DNA from: Lysobacterales bacterium
GTDB lineage: Bacteria; Pseudomonadota; Gammaproteobacteria; Xanthomonadales; SZUA-36
Direction of reading: 5' to 3'
Assembly (NCBI GenBank): GCA_029859645.1
Contig: JAOUCS010000002.1
Coordinates: 1 to 64,000, forward strand
Length of the DNA: 64,000 bases
A program made the translations under genes and the position numbers. Positions within the stretch are counted from its first letter, which is position 1. The number at the start of each line of letters is the position of its first letter. A model generated the notes under the pieces. The model saw only the letters and a list, made by a program, of their open reading frames with translations, made no database searches and was not told where the DNA came from. Shown here piece by piece: positions 55,529-64,000 of this stretch.

Positions 55529-56896
55529 TCAGTAGGCACACTCCGTGAACACCGGGTCGACGGATTGCCCCCATTCACCATGAAAAAGCGCGAGCTTGCG
55601 CTCTGCCGGGGTGATTCCACGCTCAGCGACTTCCTGCAAAGGGGTCAGAAAGCCTGTTTCGTTGTCACCCGCAGCGTTGAGACGCGCCCTCGCTGCCAGG
55701 CCGGATCTGGCCAGTTCAATGACGTCAAGCGCAATTTCCTGCACCGTGCGCCCCTGCACGGAAGCTTTCAATCCCAGTTTCGGAACTTCCTCGCGTAATC
55801 TGAGCCGTTCCTCCATGCTCCAGTCGCGGGCAATCTCCCAGGCAGCGTCCAGCGAGGGCTGATGATAAAGCAGACCTGCCCAGATCGCCGGCAAGGCGCA
55901 AAGCCTTCCCCAGGGACCGCCATCGGCGCCGCGCATTTCAAGAAACTTTTTGAGCCTGACTTCGGGAAACGCCGTGGTCAAATGATCTTCCCAGTCTTTC
56001 AACCTAGGGAGTTCGCCGGGCAATATGGGAAGCTTTCCTTCGAGAAAGTCACGGAATGAAAGTCCGGAGGCGTCCAGGTATTGGCCACCCCTGTAGACAA
56101 AGTACATCGGCACGTCGAGCATGTAGTCGGTATATTTTTCAAAACCCATGTCACCATCGAAGACCCACGGCAGCATGCCGGTGCGGTCCGGATCGGTATC
56201 TTCCCAGACATGTGAACGATAGCTCACGTAGCCGTTGGGTTTGCCATCGGTAAACGGGGAGTTGGCGAACAGCGCTGTCGCAATGGGTTGCAGCGCCAGT
56301 GAAGCCCGGAACTTTTGCACCATGTCGGCTTCAGAGCTGAAATCGAGGTTGACCTGGACCGTGCAGGTGCGGGCCATCATGTCCTGCCCGAGAGTGCCTA
56401 CCCGGTTCATGTAATCACGCATGATGCGATAACGGGCCTTGGGCATCCACTCCATTTCGTTGCGTGTCCATTTGGGCTGGAAGCCCATGCCCAGGAAGGC
56501 GATTCCCAGGGGTTCCGAAACGGCCCGCACCTGCTTCAGATGCATGTTCACCTCGGTGCAGGTCTGGTGGATATTATCCAGCAGGGCTCCCGAGAGCTCC
56601 AGTTGGCCGCCCGGTTCAAGCGTTATGGAGGCGCCAGTGTCATCCAGCAGAGCAATGGGTAATCCATCTTCCAACACCGGCTGCCAGCCAAACCGCTCTG
56701 CCAGGCCTGTGAGAAGGGACCTTATGCCACGCTCGCCCTCATAGGGAAGGGGCCGCAGGTCATCCAGCGTATAGCCGAATTTTTCATGTTCCGTACCGAG
56801 CATCCAGTCTGATTCTGGTTTACAACCGCTTGCAAGATAAGCCACCAGTTCATCCCGGGAGGATACGGTATTCCTGTCCTTAGCCGAATCGGTCAA
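55529..56896 (-). CDS. gshA: Glutamate-cysteine ligase (plant/alphaproteobacterial type)
   Basis: 455 residues. First step of glutathione synthesis. It belongs to the GCS2/plant-type family, not to the E. coli GshA type: MLGTEHEKFGYTLDDLRPLPYEG, ASITLEPGGQLELSGA, MGFQPKWTRNEMEWMPKARY, and the ARTCTVQVNLDFSSE and VDPVFTECAY C-terminus. No gshB is in the window. Divergent from the oligopeptide transporter operon. Confidence 0.94.
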   Translation of the reverse strand: MTDSAKDRNTVSSRDELVAYLASGCKPESDWMLGTEHEKFGYTLDDLRPLPYEGERGIRSLLTGLAERFGWQPVLEDGLPIALLDDTGASITLEPGGQLELSGALLDNIHQTCTEVNMHLKQVRAVSEPLGIAFLGMGFQPKWTRNEMEWMPKARYRIMRDYMNRVGTLGQDMMARTCTVQVNLDFSSEADMVQKFRASLALQPIATALFANSPFTDGKPNGYVSYRSHVWEDTDPDRTGMLPWVFDGDMGFEKYTDYMLDVPMYFVYRGGQYLDASGLSFRDFLEGKLPILPGELPRLKDWEDHLTTAFPEVRLKKFLEMRGADGGPWGRLCALPAIWAGLLYHQPSLDAAWEIARDWSMEERLRLREEVPKLGLKASVQGRTVQEIALDVIELARSGLAARARLNAAGDNETGFLTPLQEVAERGITPAERKLALFHGEWGQSVDPVFTECAY

Positions 56897-57016
56897 CGAA
56901 GTGCTCCAATCAGTTCGCGTGAAATTAACATGCCGGATAATAATATAAATTGGAAAGCCGCGGCTGATTGCCTAGGATACACGCAGGAACCGGGACGAAA
57001 CAGGCTGAATGACCAA

Positions 57017-58594
57017 ATGCACTCCCCTTTAAAGCGCTTTTGCGCCGTCATCTTGGCCGGCCTGGCAGTGGTCGTGGCAGCGCCCGTTCTGCACGCCTCA
57101 GAAATCCTTAGAGGCCTCGGTCCGGAGCCTGATTCGATTCACATTCACCAGGCCCAGGGCCTGGCTGCGGTGAACCTGTTGCGTGACCTGCGCGAAGGAC
57201 TGGTCACGTTTGACGAGCGCGGTGACCTGGTTCCCGGCCAGGCTGGCAGCTGGGAAATTCTTGACGATGGCAAGCGCTATCGGTTTACTTTGCGCGAGAA
57301 TGCCCGCTGGTCCAATGGCGATTCCGTGAATGCGGAAGATTTTGTCCGGGCCTGGCATCGGGCGTTCACACCGGAGACGGCCGCCGCCACCGCAGGATTG
57401 CTCAAGGATGTGGTCAATGCCTCCGAAGTGCTCAAGGGTGTGGCGGATGTTGGTTCCCTTGGAATCAAGGCCGTCGCAGCCAATGTGCTGGATGTTACCC
57501 TGGCCGAACCGGCACCCTGGATACTCGAAATCCTGGCTCATCCCGTGAGCTACCCGTTGCACTCTTCCGGTATGGATGATCCTCTGCGGGCACCGGTCAA
57601 TGGTCCGTTCCTGCTGGTTGACTGGACACCGCGAGCCAGCATTAAACTGACCAGGAACCCTCATTTTCACTCAACGGACTCCATGCAGGTGGATTCGATC
57701 GAGTACTTTCCCATTGAAGAGCCCGCAGCGGAGCTGTCTCGTTATAGGGCAGGCGAGTTGCACATTACCGAGACCATACCTGCAGGCCGCTTCAAGTGGC
57801 TGGAAAGCAACAAGAAAGAAGATCTGCGAGTGTATCCTTACCTCGGTACATTCTGGCTTGGATTTAATCTCCGGGATTCCACGCTGGGTTATTCCACCGA
57901 GCTCAGGCAGGCACTTTCCCTTGCTATCAACCGTGAGATTCTGGTGAAAACGGTGCTTGGGGCGGGCGAACTGCCGGGCTGGAGTGTCGTGCCTCCGGGA
58001 ATCACCGGTTATGAACCCGCCCGGATGGAACAGTCTGAGTGGAGCCAGCAGCAGCGGGAACAAGAGGCAGTCCGTCTGTTTGAGGCTTCCGGCCTGGGGC
58101 GCGACGAGCCGCTGTTGCTGGAGTTGCGATACAACACGTCAGGTATTCACCGCCGGGTTGCGGTCGCGGTGGCCGCGATGTGGAAGCAAGTGCTGGGTGT
58201 GAACGCCGAACTTATCAATGAAGAATGGAAGGTCTTTATCAACAACCGTAGCATGGGTGTCGTCACTCAGGTTTTCAGGGGGGGTTGGATTGCAGATTAT
58301 GCCGACCCTTCCAGCTTCCTGGACTTGTTTCTGGGCGACAATAGCATGAACTATAATTTTTACAGGGGCGCAGACTTTGACATGCTGATGAAATCTGCAG
58401 CGGTTGCTTCCGGTCGGTCAAGGATGGAACTTTTACAGCAGGCTGAGGCCCGGTTAATGCAGGACATGCCGATCATACCGCTTTATTATTATGTATCGCG
58501 GCATCTCGTGCGGCCGGAAATCAGCGGTTTCGCGGAAAATGTCCGTGATGTTCACCTTTCCCGTTACCTGGGTGTGAAATCGGAGAGTCCTTGA
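57017..58594 (+). CDS. oppA: Oligopeptide ABC transporter substrate-binding protein (OppA-like), copy 1
   Basis: 525 residues. A Sec signal peptide (MHSPLKRFCAVILAGLAVVV ending VLHA) and an SBP_bac_5 fold: GLGPEPDSIHIHQAQGLAAV, LREGLVTFDERGDLVPGQAG, FTLRENARWSNGDSVNAEDFVRAWHR. It captures peptides in the periplasm for OppBCDF. The frame is open from 56930; the ATG at 57017 starts the signal peptide, but the ribosome site is weak, so the start is moderately sure. It overlaps the next substrate-binding gene. Confidence 0.9.
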   Translation: MHSPLKRFCAVILAGLAVVVAAPVLHASEILRGLGPEPDSIHIHQAQGLAAVNLLRDLREGLVTFDERGDLVPGQAGSWEILDDGKRYRFTLRENARWSNGDSVNAEDFVRAWHRAFTPETAAATAGLLKDVVNASEVLKGVADVGSLGIKAVAANVLDVTLAEPAPWILEILAHPVSYPLHSSGMDDPLRAPVNGPFLLVDWTPRASIKLTRNPHFHSTDSMQVDSIEYFPIEEPAAELSRYRAGELHITETIPAGRFKWLESNKKEDLRVYPYLGTFWLGFNLRDSTLGYSTELRQALSLAINREILVKTVLGAGELPGWSVVPPGITGYEPARMEQSEWSQQQREQEAVRLFEASGLGRDEPLLLELRYNTSGIHRRVAVAVAAMWKQVLGVNAELINEEWKVFINNRSMGVVTQVFRGGWIADYADPSSFLDLFLGDNSMNYNFYRGADFDMLMKSAAVASGRSRMELLQQAEARLMQDMPIIPLYYYVSRHLVRPEISGFAENVRDVHLSRYLGVKSESP

Positions 58595-60306
58595 GTTCGA
58601 TGTTTGCAAGAAGTTGCTCGGTTCTGTGCTGTGTGATGGCACTCTCCGCCTGTGGTGATGGGCAAAATGACTTTGGCCGCCCGCAAGGCAAACGAGCTCA
58701 ACCGGTTCAGCTCGTGCTATTGGAAGACGGCCGGCCCGCTCCCGAAGTGCTGGCAGAAGAACAGGTCGTATACCGTGGCAATGGTGAAGAGCCGGAGACA
58801 CTGGACCCACATTTGGCCCAGGGCGTGCCGGCAACGCGCATTCTGCGCGATCTTTTCGAAGGGCTGACGGCGGAGTCTGCGGCTGGCGACCTGGTGCCTG
58901 GCGCTGCTTTGCGCTGGAATATTTCGCGCGATGCCCGAACCTATACGTTTTACCTTCGACGTGACCTGGTCTGGTCGAATGGCGACCCGCTGAGGGCGGA
59001 CGATTTCGTTTATGGTCTGCAACGGGCGATTGATCCGGAGACCAACTCCAGTGCAGCCAGGACCCTGCTGCCGATCCTCAATGCGCGGGAAGTCCTGGCC
59101 GGTGAATTACCGGTGGAGGAGCTGGGAATTTCGCTGCTCGATGAGTTCACAATGCAAATCACCCTGACCGGTCCGACACCTTATTTTCTGGGCTTGCTCG
59201 CCAGCCCCGTTGCTTTCCCGGTACATAAAGGCAATGTTGAGGCCCTGGGTGACCAGTTTTCAAAGCCCGGTAACCTCATCTCCAATGGGGCATTCGTGCT
59301 CACTGAATGGACGCCCAGGGTCAGCATCGTGCTGGAGAAAAACCCCAGGTACCGGCAAGCAGAGACAACGCTGATCGAGCGAGTGGTTTACACACCGACA
59401 GAAGACCGGGCCGCCGAGGTCAAGCAGTTCCGGTCGGGGGCGCTCGACTGGACCAACGAAGTACCCAACAACCAGTTCAAATGGCTGCAGGCCAACTACC
59501 CGGACGAACTCGTCACCAGTCCCTGGATGGGTTCTTACTTTTTGGGTTTCAACCTGACCCAGGAGCCTTTCATCGACAATCCATCCCTGCGGATGGCTCT
59601 GATCCTGTCCGTCGACCGTCAGATCATCACGGAGAAAGTGACGCAATTCGGTGAGAAACCTTCTTTTGCGCTGGTGCCTCCGGGGATTGACGGTTACGTG
59701 CCGTTCTCACCGGAATACGCCGACTGGGCCCAGGAGGAAAGGGATCACGAAGCGCGCCGCCTGTATGAGCAGGCGGGTTATTCTGAAGAAAATCCGCTAC
59801 GCGTGGAAATTCGCTACAACACCAGTGACAACAACAAGAAAATTGCACTCGCTGTAGCTTCCATGTGGAAGCAGGCGCTGGGGGTCAATGCCACCCTGGT
59901 CAATGAAGAGTTCAGGGTGTTTCTGCAGAACCGCGAGCAGAAACTGGTAACGCAGGTTTTCAGTGCCGGCTGGATCAGTGATTACAATGACCCCTACAGT
60001 TTCCTCGAAATGTTCCGTACGGGGCATGGACGTAATGATTACGGTTACAGCAACGAAACCTTTGATGCCCTGCTCGATGAAGTGGGCACCGAACGCGTTC
60101 GGGCCCGCCGGGAACGCCTTATGTTCGAGGCGGAGCGGGTGCTGATGTCCGACCACGTCATCATTCCGATTTTCACTTATGTCACCAAGAGGCTTGTCAA
60201 TCCGCATCTCAAAGGATGGCAGAATAACGTCATGGATCATCATCCGACCCAAACCATGTTCAAGTTGAAGTCAAGCGAAATGTCCTCAGCGGAGAAAAAC
60301 CCTTGA
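58591..60306 (+). CDS. oppA: Oligopeptide ABC transporter substrate-binding lipoprotein (OppA-like), copy 2
   Basis: 571 residues. Second SBP_bac_5 protein in the same operon, clearly paralogous (GNGEEPETLDPHLAQGVPAT, FYLRRDLVWSNGDPLRADDFVYGL). Unlike copy 1 it has a lipobox (L-S-A-C), so it is probably anchored to a membrane. TTG start at 58591 overlaps the previous stop; ATG at 58600 is the alternative, both giving the same signal. A lipoprotein/soluble pair may give different peptide ranges. Confidence 0.9.
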   Translation: MSSMFARSCSVLCCVMALSACGDGQNDFGRPQGKRAQPVQLVLLEDGRPAPEVLAEEQVVYRGNGEEPETLDPHLAQGVPATRILRDLFEGLTAESAAGDLVPGAALRWNISRDARTYTFYLRRDLVWSNGDPLRADDFVYGLQRAIDPETNSSAARTLLPILNAREVLAGELPVEELGISLLDEFTMQITLTGPTPYFLGLLASPVAFPVHKGNVEALGDQFSKPGNLISNGAFVLTEWTPRVSIVLEKNPRYRQAETTLIERVVYTPTEDRAAEVKQFRSGALDWTNEVPNNQFKWLQANYPDELVTSPWMGSYFLGFNLTQEPFIDNPSLRMALILSVDRQIITEKVTQFGEKPSFALVPPGIDGYVPFSPEYADWAQEERDHEARRLYEQAGYSEENPLRVEIRYNTSDNNKKIALAVASMWKQALGVNATLVNEEFRVFLQNREQKLVTQVFSAGWISDYNDPYSFLEMFRTGHGRNDYGYSNETFDALLDEVGTERVRARRERLMFEAERVLMSDHVIIPIFTYVTKRLVNPHLKGWQNNVMDHHPTQTMFKLKSSEMSSAEKNP

Positions 60307-61247
60307 AACAGGCGGGTGTTTTTCGACATGCTGCGGTTCGCCTGCTGGGACTGATACCCACCCTGCTGGTGTTGATTACCATCGCTTTTTTCCTGATCCG
60401 GATTGCGCCGGGTGGGCCATTTGATGCCGAAAAAGTTCTGCCGCCTGAAATCAGAGCCAACCTTGACGCGAACTACCACCTGGATGAACCCTTACTGCAG
60501 CAATATTTTCGCTACCTGGGCCAGATTGTAACCGGGGATTTTGGTCCGTCCTTTCAGTACAAGGACTGGACCGTCAATGAACTGATCGCCCGGGGATTTC
60601 CGGTTTCCGCAACAATAGGCGGCCTGGCGATGGCGCTGGCATTTGTGCTGGGTACCTTGATCGGCACTTTTGCCGCGTTGAAGCAAAATTCAGTGATCGA
60701 TTATTCCGTGATGGGTGTTGCCATGTTGGGAATATCGATCCCCAATTTCGTTGTCGCACCCTTGTTGATTCTCGGTACGGCAGTCTATGCGGGGTGGTTG
60801 CCGGCAGGAGGCTGGGACTGGTCCTGGCAGCGAATGGTGCTGCCGGTCGTGACACTGGCATTGCCGGTGGTGGCGTATATTGCCCGACTGACCCGTGGCA
60901 GCATGATCGAGGTTCTGCACAGTAATTACATTCGTACAGCCCGCGCCAAGGGCCTGCCCGAGCGGCAGGTGATTCGCAGGCATGCGTTCAAGCCGGCCAT
61001 TCTGCCGGTCATTTCCTACATGGGACCCGCAACGGCCGCATTGATTACCGGTTCTGTGGTCATTGAACGGATCTATTCGATTCCGGGGCTGGGCAGTTAT
61101 TTTGTCCAGGGCGCCCTTAATCGGGATTACACGCTGGTGCTCGGAGTGGTGATTTTTTACGGGATCGTCATTGTCGTGCTGAACTTTATCGTTGACCTGC
61201 TATATGCCTGGCTGAATCCCAGGATCAGATATGACGAGGCGCAATGA
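60303..61247 (+). CDS. oppB: Oligopeptide ABC transporter permease OppB-like
   Basis: 314 residues with six transmembrane helices and the permease motif near the EAA loop (RTARAKGLPERQVIRRHAFKPAILPVISYMGP). Forms the channel with OppC. The start overlaps the previous stop (ATGA-type), and OppC overlaps its own stop. Typical length. Confidence 0.93.
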   Translation: MKQAGVFRHAAVRLLGLIPTLLVLITIAFFLIRIAPGGPFDAEKVLPPEIRANLDANYHLDEPLLQQYFRYLGQIVTGDFGPSFQYKDWTVNELIARGFPVSATIGGLAMALAFVLGTLIGTFAALKQNSVIDYSVMGVAMLGISIPNFVVAPLLILGTAVYAGWLPAGGWDWSWQRMVLPVVTLALPVVAYIARLTRGSMIEVLHSNYIRTARAKGLPERQVIRRHAFKPAILPVISYMGPATAALITGSVVIERIYSIPGLGSYFVQGALNRDYTLVLGVVIFYGIVIVVLNFIVDLLYAWLNPRIRYDEAQ

Positions 61248-62176
61248 AGCCTGAAGCAGAAACCAAGGGCCTCGACCTGACTGTCGAAGATCCGTTCGCG
61301 GAAGTGTTCGTCGAAAAGGACGTGCGGGGCCGCTCCCTGTGGCTCGATGCCTGGCAGAGGATGCTGAAAAACAAGGCTGCGGTGGTCAGCGGCGTGATCA
61401 TGCTGGTCATGGTTCTGATGGTCATTTTTGGACCCATGCTGTTGCCCTGGGAGCCGGACTATACAGACTGGGACAATACGGCATCTCCACCCAGCATGGA
61501 GACGCGGCATTGGTTCGGCACCGACGCGGTGGGCCGGGACATCCTGGTCCGAACGCTTGAAGGTGGCAGAATCTCCCTGCTGGTCGGCCTGGTGGCTACC
61601 CTGGTCAGCTTGGTCATTGGCGTCAGTTACGGTGCGGTGGCCGGCTATTACGGCGGCATGACGGATCGCGTCATGATGCGCGTTGTGGATATCATCTACG
61701 CGCTGCCTTTCATGTTTTTCGTGATCCTGCTGATGGTCGTTTTCGGGCGCAACATCGTGCTGATTTTTGTGGCGATCGGTGCCGTTAACTGGCTGGATAT
61801 GGCGAGAATCGTTCGTGGTCAGACCCTCAGTCTCAAGAACACCGAATTCGTTGAGGCAGCGCGAGCCTGTGGCGTGGATCACCGGGCGATTATCCTGCGC
61901 CACATCATTCCCAACCTGCTGGGTGTTGTCATGGTCTATGTAACACTGACCATTCCGCAGGTCATCCTGGTGGAGTCTTTCCTCAGTTTCCTGGGACTCG
62001 GTGTGCAGGAGCCCATGAGTTCCTGGGGCGCGCTGGTCAATGACGGTGCACAGGACATGGAGTCTGCACCCTGGACGCTGGTTTTTCCGGCAGCCTTTCT
62101 AACCGTTACGCTCTACTGCTTCAACTATATCGGGGATGGCATGCGTGATGCGCTTGATCCCAAGGACCACCTGTAA
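61244..62176 (+). CDS. oppC: Oligopeptide ABC transporter permease OppC-like
   Basis: 310 residues, with an N-terminal cytosolic extension typical of OppC followed by transmembrane helices and the EAA motif (FVEAARACGVDHRAIILRHIIPNLLGVV). The first transmembrane region includes WFGTDAVGRDILVRTLEGGR, the OppC/DppC signature. Overlaps OppB and abuts OppD by one base. Confidence 0.93.
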   Translation: MKPEAETKGLDLTVEDPFAEVFVEKDVRGRSLWLDAWQRMLKNKAAVVSGVIMLVMVLMVIFGPMLLPWEPDYTDWDNTASPPSMETRHWFGTDAVGRDILVRTLEGGRISLLVGLVATLVSLVIGVSYGAVAGYYGGMTDRVMMRVVDIIYALPFMFFVILLMVVFGRNIVLIFVAIGAVNWLDMARIVRGQTLSLKNTEFVEAARACGVDHRAIILRHIIPNLLGVVMVYVTLTIPQVILVESFLSFLGLGVQEPMSSWGALVNDGAQDMESAPWTLVFPAAFLTVTLYCFNYIGDGMRDALDPKDHL

Positions 62177-63156
62177 TGCCGTTGCTCAGTATTTCCAATC
62201 TCGAGGTGGAGTTTGAAACCGCGGAAGGCGTGGTCAAGGCTGTTAACGGCATGACGTTTGATGTTTTTGAAGGGGAAACGCTGGCCATCGTCGGTGAGTC
62301 GGGCGCCGGAAAAAGCCAGTTGGTGCTGTCGTTCATGGGGTTGCTGGCGGAGAACGGCTCCGTCTCCGGCGAGGCGAAATTCCGGGGCGAGGACCTGCTG
62401 CAGATGAAGCCCAGGGAACTCAACCGCATCCGTGGCCGCCATATAGCCATGATTTTCCAGGATCCCATGACGTCGCTGAATCCGTTCCTCAGCATTGAGA
62501 AGCAGATGACCGAAGTGGTCAGGCATCACCAGGGTTTGAGCCGGGAAGAAGCCCGTGCGCACGCCGTGGAAATGCTCCGGGCCGTGAGAATCCCGGACCC
62601 GGAGGAACGGATCAAGCAATATCCCCATGAATATTCGGGGGGTATGCGTCAGCGCGTGATGATCGCCATTGGCCTTCTATGCGCGCCCGAGTTGCTGATT
62701 GCAGACGAACCGAGCACGGCGCTGGATGTCACGGTCCAGGCCCAGATCACCGAACTGGTCGGCGAGTTGCGCAAAAAAACGAAGATGGCGCTGGTGCTGA
62801 TCACGCATGATTTGGCCGCAGTGGCCGAGATTTCAGACCGCATCATCGTGATGTATGCGGGTGAAGCCGTCGAGACGGGTACGGTTGACGAGATTTTCTA
62901 CAGCCCCCAGCATCCTTATACCCGGGGGTTGATAGCCTCGGTTCCGCGGCTGGACAGGATTTCAGATGATGAGCTCCAGGCGATACCCGGCAATCCTCCC
63001 AATTTGCTGGAGCTTCCCATCGGCTGCAACTTCCGCGACCGCTGCAGTGAGGCTACGGAACAATGTCTGGAGAGACCGCCTGTCTGGCGGGCAACGAGTG
63101 GCAGGACCAGCCGCTGTTTCCAGGGCATTGAAGGTGGAGAGATCGTGAATGAATAA
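62176..63156 (+). CDS. oppD: Oligopeptide ABC transporter ATPase OppD-like
   Basis: 326 residues. Walker A GESGAGKSQLVLSF, Q-loop FQDPMTSLNPF, signature SGGMRQRVMIAIGL, Walker B LLIADEPSTALDVT and the H-loop LITHDLAAV. The C-terminal oligo_HPY region (cysteine cluster C...C....C......C, near NFRDRCSEATEQCLERPPVW) is the usual peptide-transporter extension. Hydrolyses ATP with OppF. Confidence 0.94.
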   Translation: MPLLSISNLEVEFETAEGVVKAVNGMTFDVFEGETLAIVGESGAGKSQLVLSFMGLLAENGSVSGEAKFRGEDLLQMKPRELNRIRGRHIAMIFQDPMTSLNPFLSIEKQMTEVVRHHQGLSREEARAHAVEMLRAVRIPDPEERIKQYPHEYSGGMRQRVMIAIGLLCAPELLIADEPSTALDVTVQAQITELVGELRKKTKMALVLITHDLAAVAEISDRIIVMYAGEAVETGTVDEIFYSPQHPYTRGLIASVPRLDRISDDELQAIPGNPPNLLELPIGCNFRDRCSEATEQCLERPPVWRATSGRTSRCFQGIEGGEIVNE

Positions 63157-64000
63157 ACCCGTGCTGAGAGTCCAGGACCTGGCGGTGACCTTCACGAGTT
63201 ACACCGGTAATCTGTTTCAGCGCCGCCAGCGGCAGCTCAGGGCTGTCGACGGGATCAATTTCGAGCTGAACCCGGGTGAAACGCTGGGCATCGTCGGAGA
63301 GTCCGGTTCCGGAAAATCAACGCTGGCCAGGGCGATTCTCGGCCTGATTGCACCCGGACGTGGACGCGTCATGTGGAATGGCGAAGAGCTGACCGGGCTG
63401 GACGAGGAAGCGCTCAGGCAGAAGCGCAAGGAGTTACAGATTGTCTTTCAGGACCCCGTGGCGTCGCTCGATCCGCGGATGACGGCGGGCGACATCATAG
63501 CGGAACCTCTCTGGACCTTTTATCCCAACATGGAGCGTCTGCAGGTCGAGGAACGAACCCGTGGCATGATGAAGGTGGTCGGCCTGTTGCCTAACCAGAT
63601 CAATCGCTACCCCCACGAATTCTCTGGAGGGCAGTGCCAGCGTATCGGCATTGCACGCTCGCTCGTGCTGAACCCGAAGTTGTTGATCTGCGATGAGCCG
63701 GTCAGTGCGCTCGACGTATCCATCCAGGCGCAGATCATTAACCTGCTCAAGGACCTGCAGAATAAGCTCGGCCTGGCGTTGATTTTTATTGCACATGATT
63801 TATCCGTGGTCCGGCATATCAGTGACCGCGTCATGGTCATGTACATGGGCCAGGCGATGGAAGTCTCCGACAAAACCAAGCTTTACCGTCGGCCGCTTCA
63901 TCCTTACACCAATGCGCTGATGAAATCGGTGCCGGTGCCCGATCCGAAACTGGCGGCGGCTGCCCGCCAGGACAGCTGGCTGACGGGTGACATGCCATCA
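63149..64000 (+). CDS. oppF: Oligopeptide ABC transporter ATPase OppF-like, partial
   Basis: 284 codons seen; the frame has no stop and runs off the right edge. Walker A GESGSGKSTLARAILGL, Q-loop FQDPVASLDPRM, signature FSGGQCQRIGIARSLVLNPK, Walker B LLICDEPVSALDVSIQAQII, H-loop IAHDLSVVRHISDRVMVMYMG. The start ATG at 63149 overlaps oppD. Completes the OppABCDF-type complex. Confidence 0.93.
   Translation, partial: MNKPVLRVQDLAVTFTSYTGNLFQRRQRQLRAVDGINFELNPGETLGIVGESGSGKSTLARAILGLIAPGRGRVMWNGEELTGLDEEALRQKRKELQIVFQDPVASLDPRMTAGDIIAEPLWTFYPNMERLQVEERTRGMMKVVGLLPNQINRYPHEFSGGQCQRIGIARSLVLNPKLLICDEPVSALDVSIQAQIINLLKDLQNKLGLALIFIAHDLSVVRHISDRVMVMYMGQAMEVSDKTKLYRRPLHPYTNALMKSVPVPDPKLAAAARQDSWLTGDMPS

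Overview
The window reads as one contiguous piece of a moderately GC-rich gammaproteobacterial chromosome. Gene order is conserved in places (rpmB-rpmG, radC facing coaBC-dut-algC, accB-accC-prmA, dsbD beside a TlpA-type thioredoxin, rubredoxin facing hemL). A heat-shock sigma-factor type promoter precedes groES-groL. The mix of PPi-dependent phosphofructokinase, membrane pyrophosphatase, membrane-anchored AlgC-like mutase and cyanophycin genes fits free-living, little-studied gammaproteobacteria (Chromatiales/Xanthomonadales/Woeseiales-like). That placement is inference. I saw no rRNA, tRNA, CRISPR, prophage or insertion sequence. Coding density is high: no gene-free gap exceeds about 230 bases.

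Layout. 1-7947: N-terminal part of a sodium symporter, an M1 aminopeptidase lipoprotein, a 1215-residue secreted beta-propeller/beta-helix protein and a zinc-finger methyltransferase. 8048-12710: a REP-like inverted repeat, groL-groES, and a Rep helicase fused in frame to a DUF5329 domain. 12735-18254: ferritin-like protein, DksA/TraR protein, an ECF sigma/putative anti-sigma/DUF4252/DUF4252 operon with its own predicted ECF promoter, and small proteins (DUF4242, DUF192, DUF1508, metallophosphoesterase, PspC-like, rubredoxin). 18307-26684: hemL, acyltransferase, HSDL2-like dehydrogenase, a DedA/PAP2/LssY membrane protein, and the adk-(membrane protein)-mpl-LON-domain operon. 26784-30261: PPi-phosphofructokinase converging on a K+-dependent membrane pyrophosphatase; a soluble pyrophosphatase lies at 40471. 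30379-33206: flavin reductase, M20 peptidase and DUF1611 operon. 33408-40480: dsbD, tlpA-like, aroQ, accB, accC, prmA and a lipid acyltransferase-like gene. 41113-48400: iadA, cyanophycinase, cphA, a cphA paralogue without the ATP-grasp domain, and thymidine kinase. 48431-56896: small membrane protein, mutM, rpmG, rpmB, radC, coaBC, dut, algC-like, DUF3617 and gshA. 57017-64000: an oligopeptide ABC transporter operon with two substrate-binding proteins, cut off inside oppF.

How genes fit together. Three themes recur. One is pyrophosphate economy (PPi-PFK, ion-pumping PPase, soluble PPase, adenylate kinase). The second is nitrogen and peptide storage and recycling: cyanophycin synthesis and breakdown to beta-Asp-Arg and then amino acids, peptide uptake by Opp, the M1 and M20 peptidases and Mpl murein-peptide recycling. 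The third is envelope and redox maintenance (DsbD with doubled alpha domain, TlpA-like protein, glutathione synthesis, ECF regulon). The most unusual items are the Rep-DUF5329 fusion, the ATP-grasp-less CphA paralogue, the PAP2 domain that has lost its catalytic motifs, the thymidine kinase without its zinc cluster, and the REP-like repeat beside groL. No clearly undescribed multi-gene system stands out.
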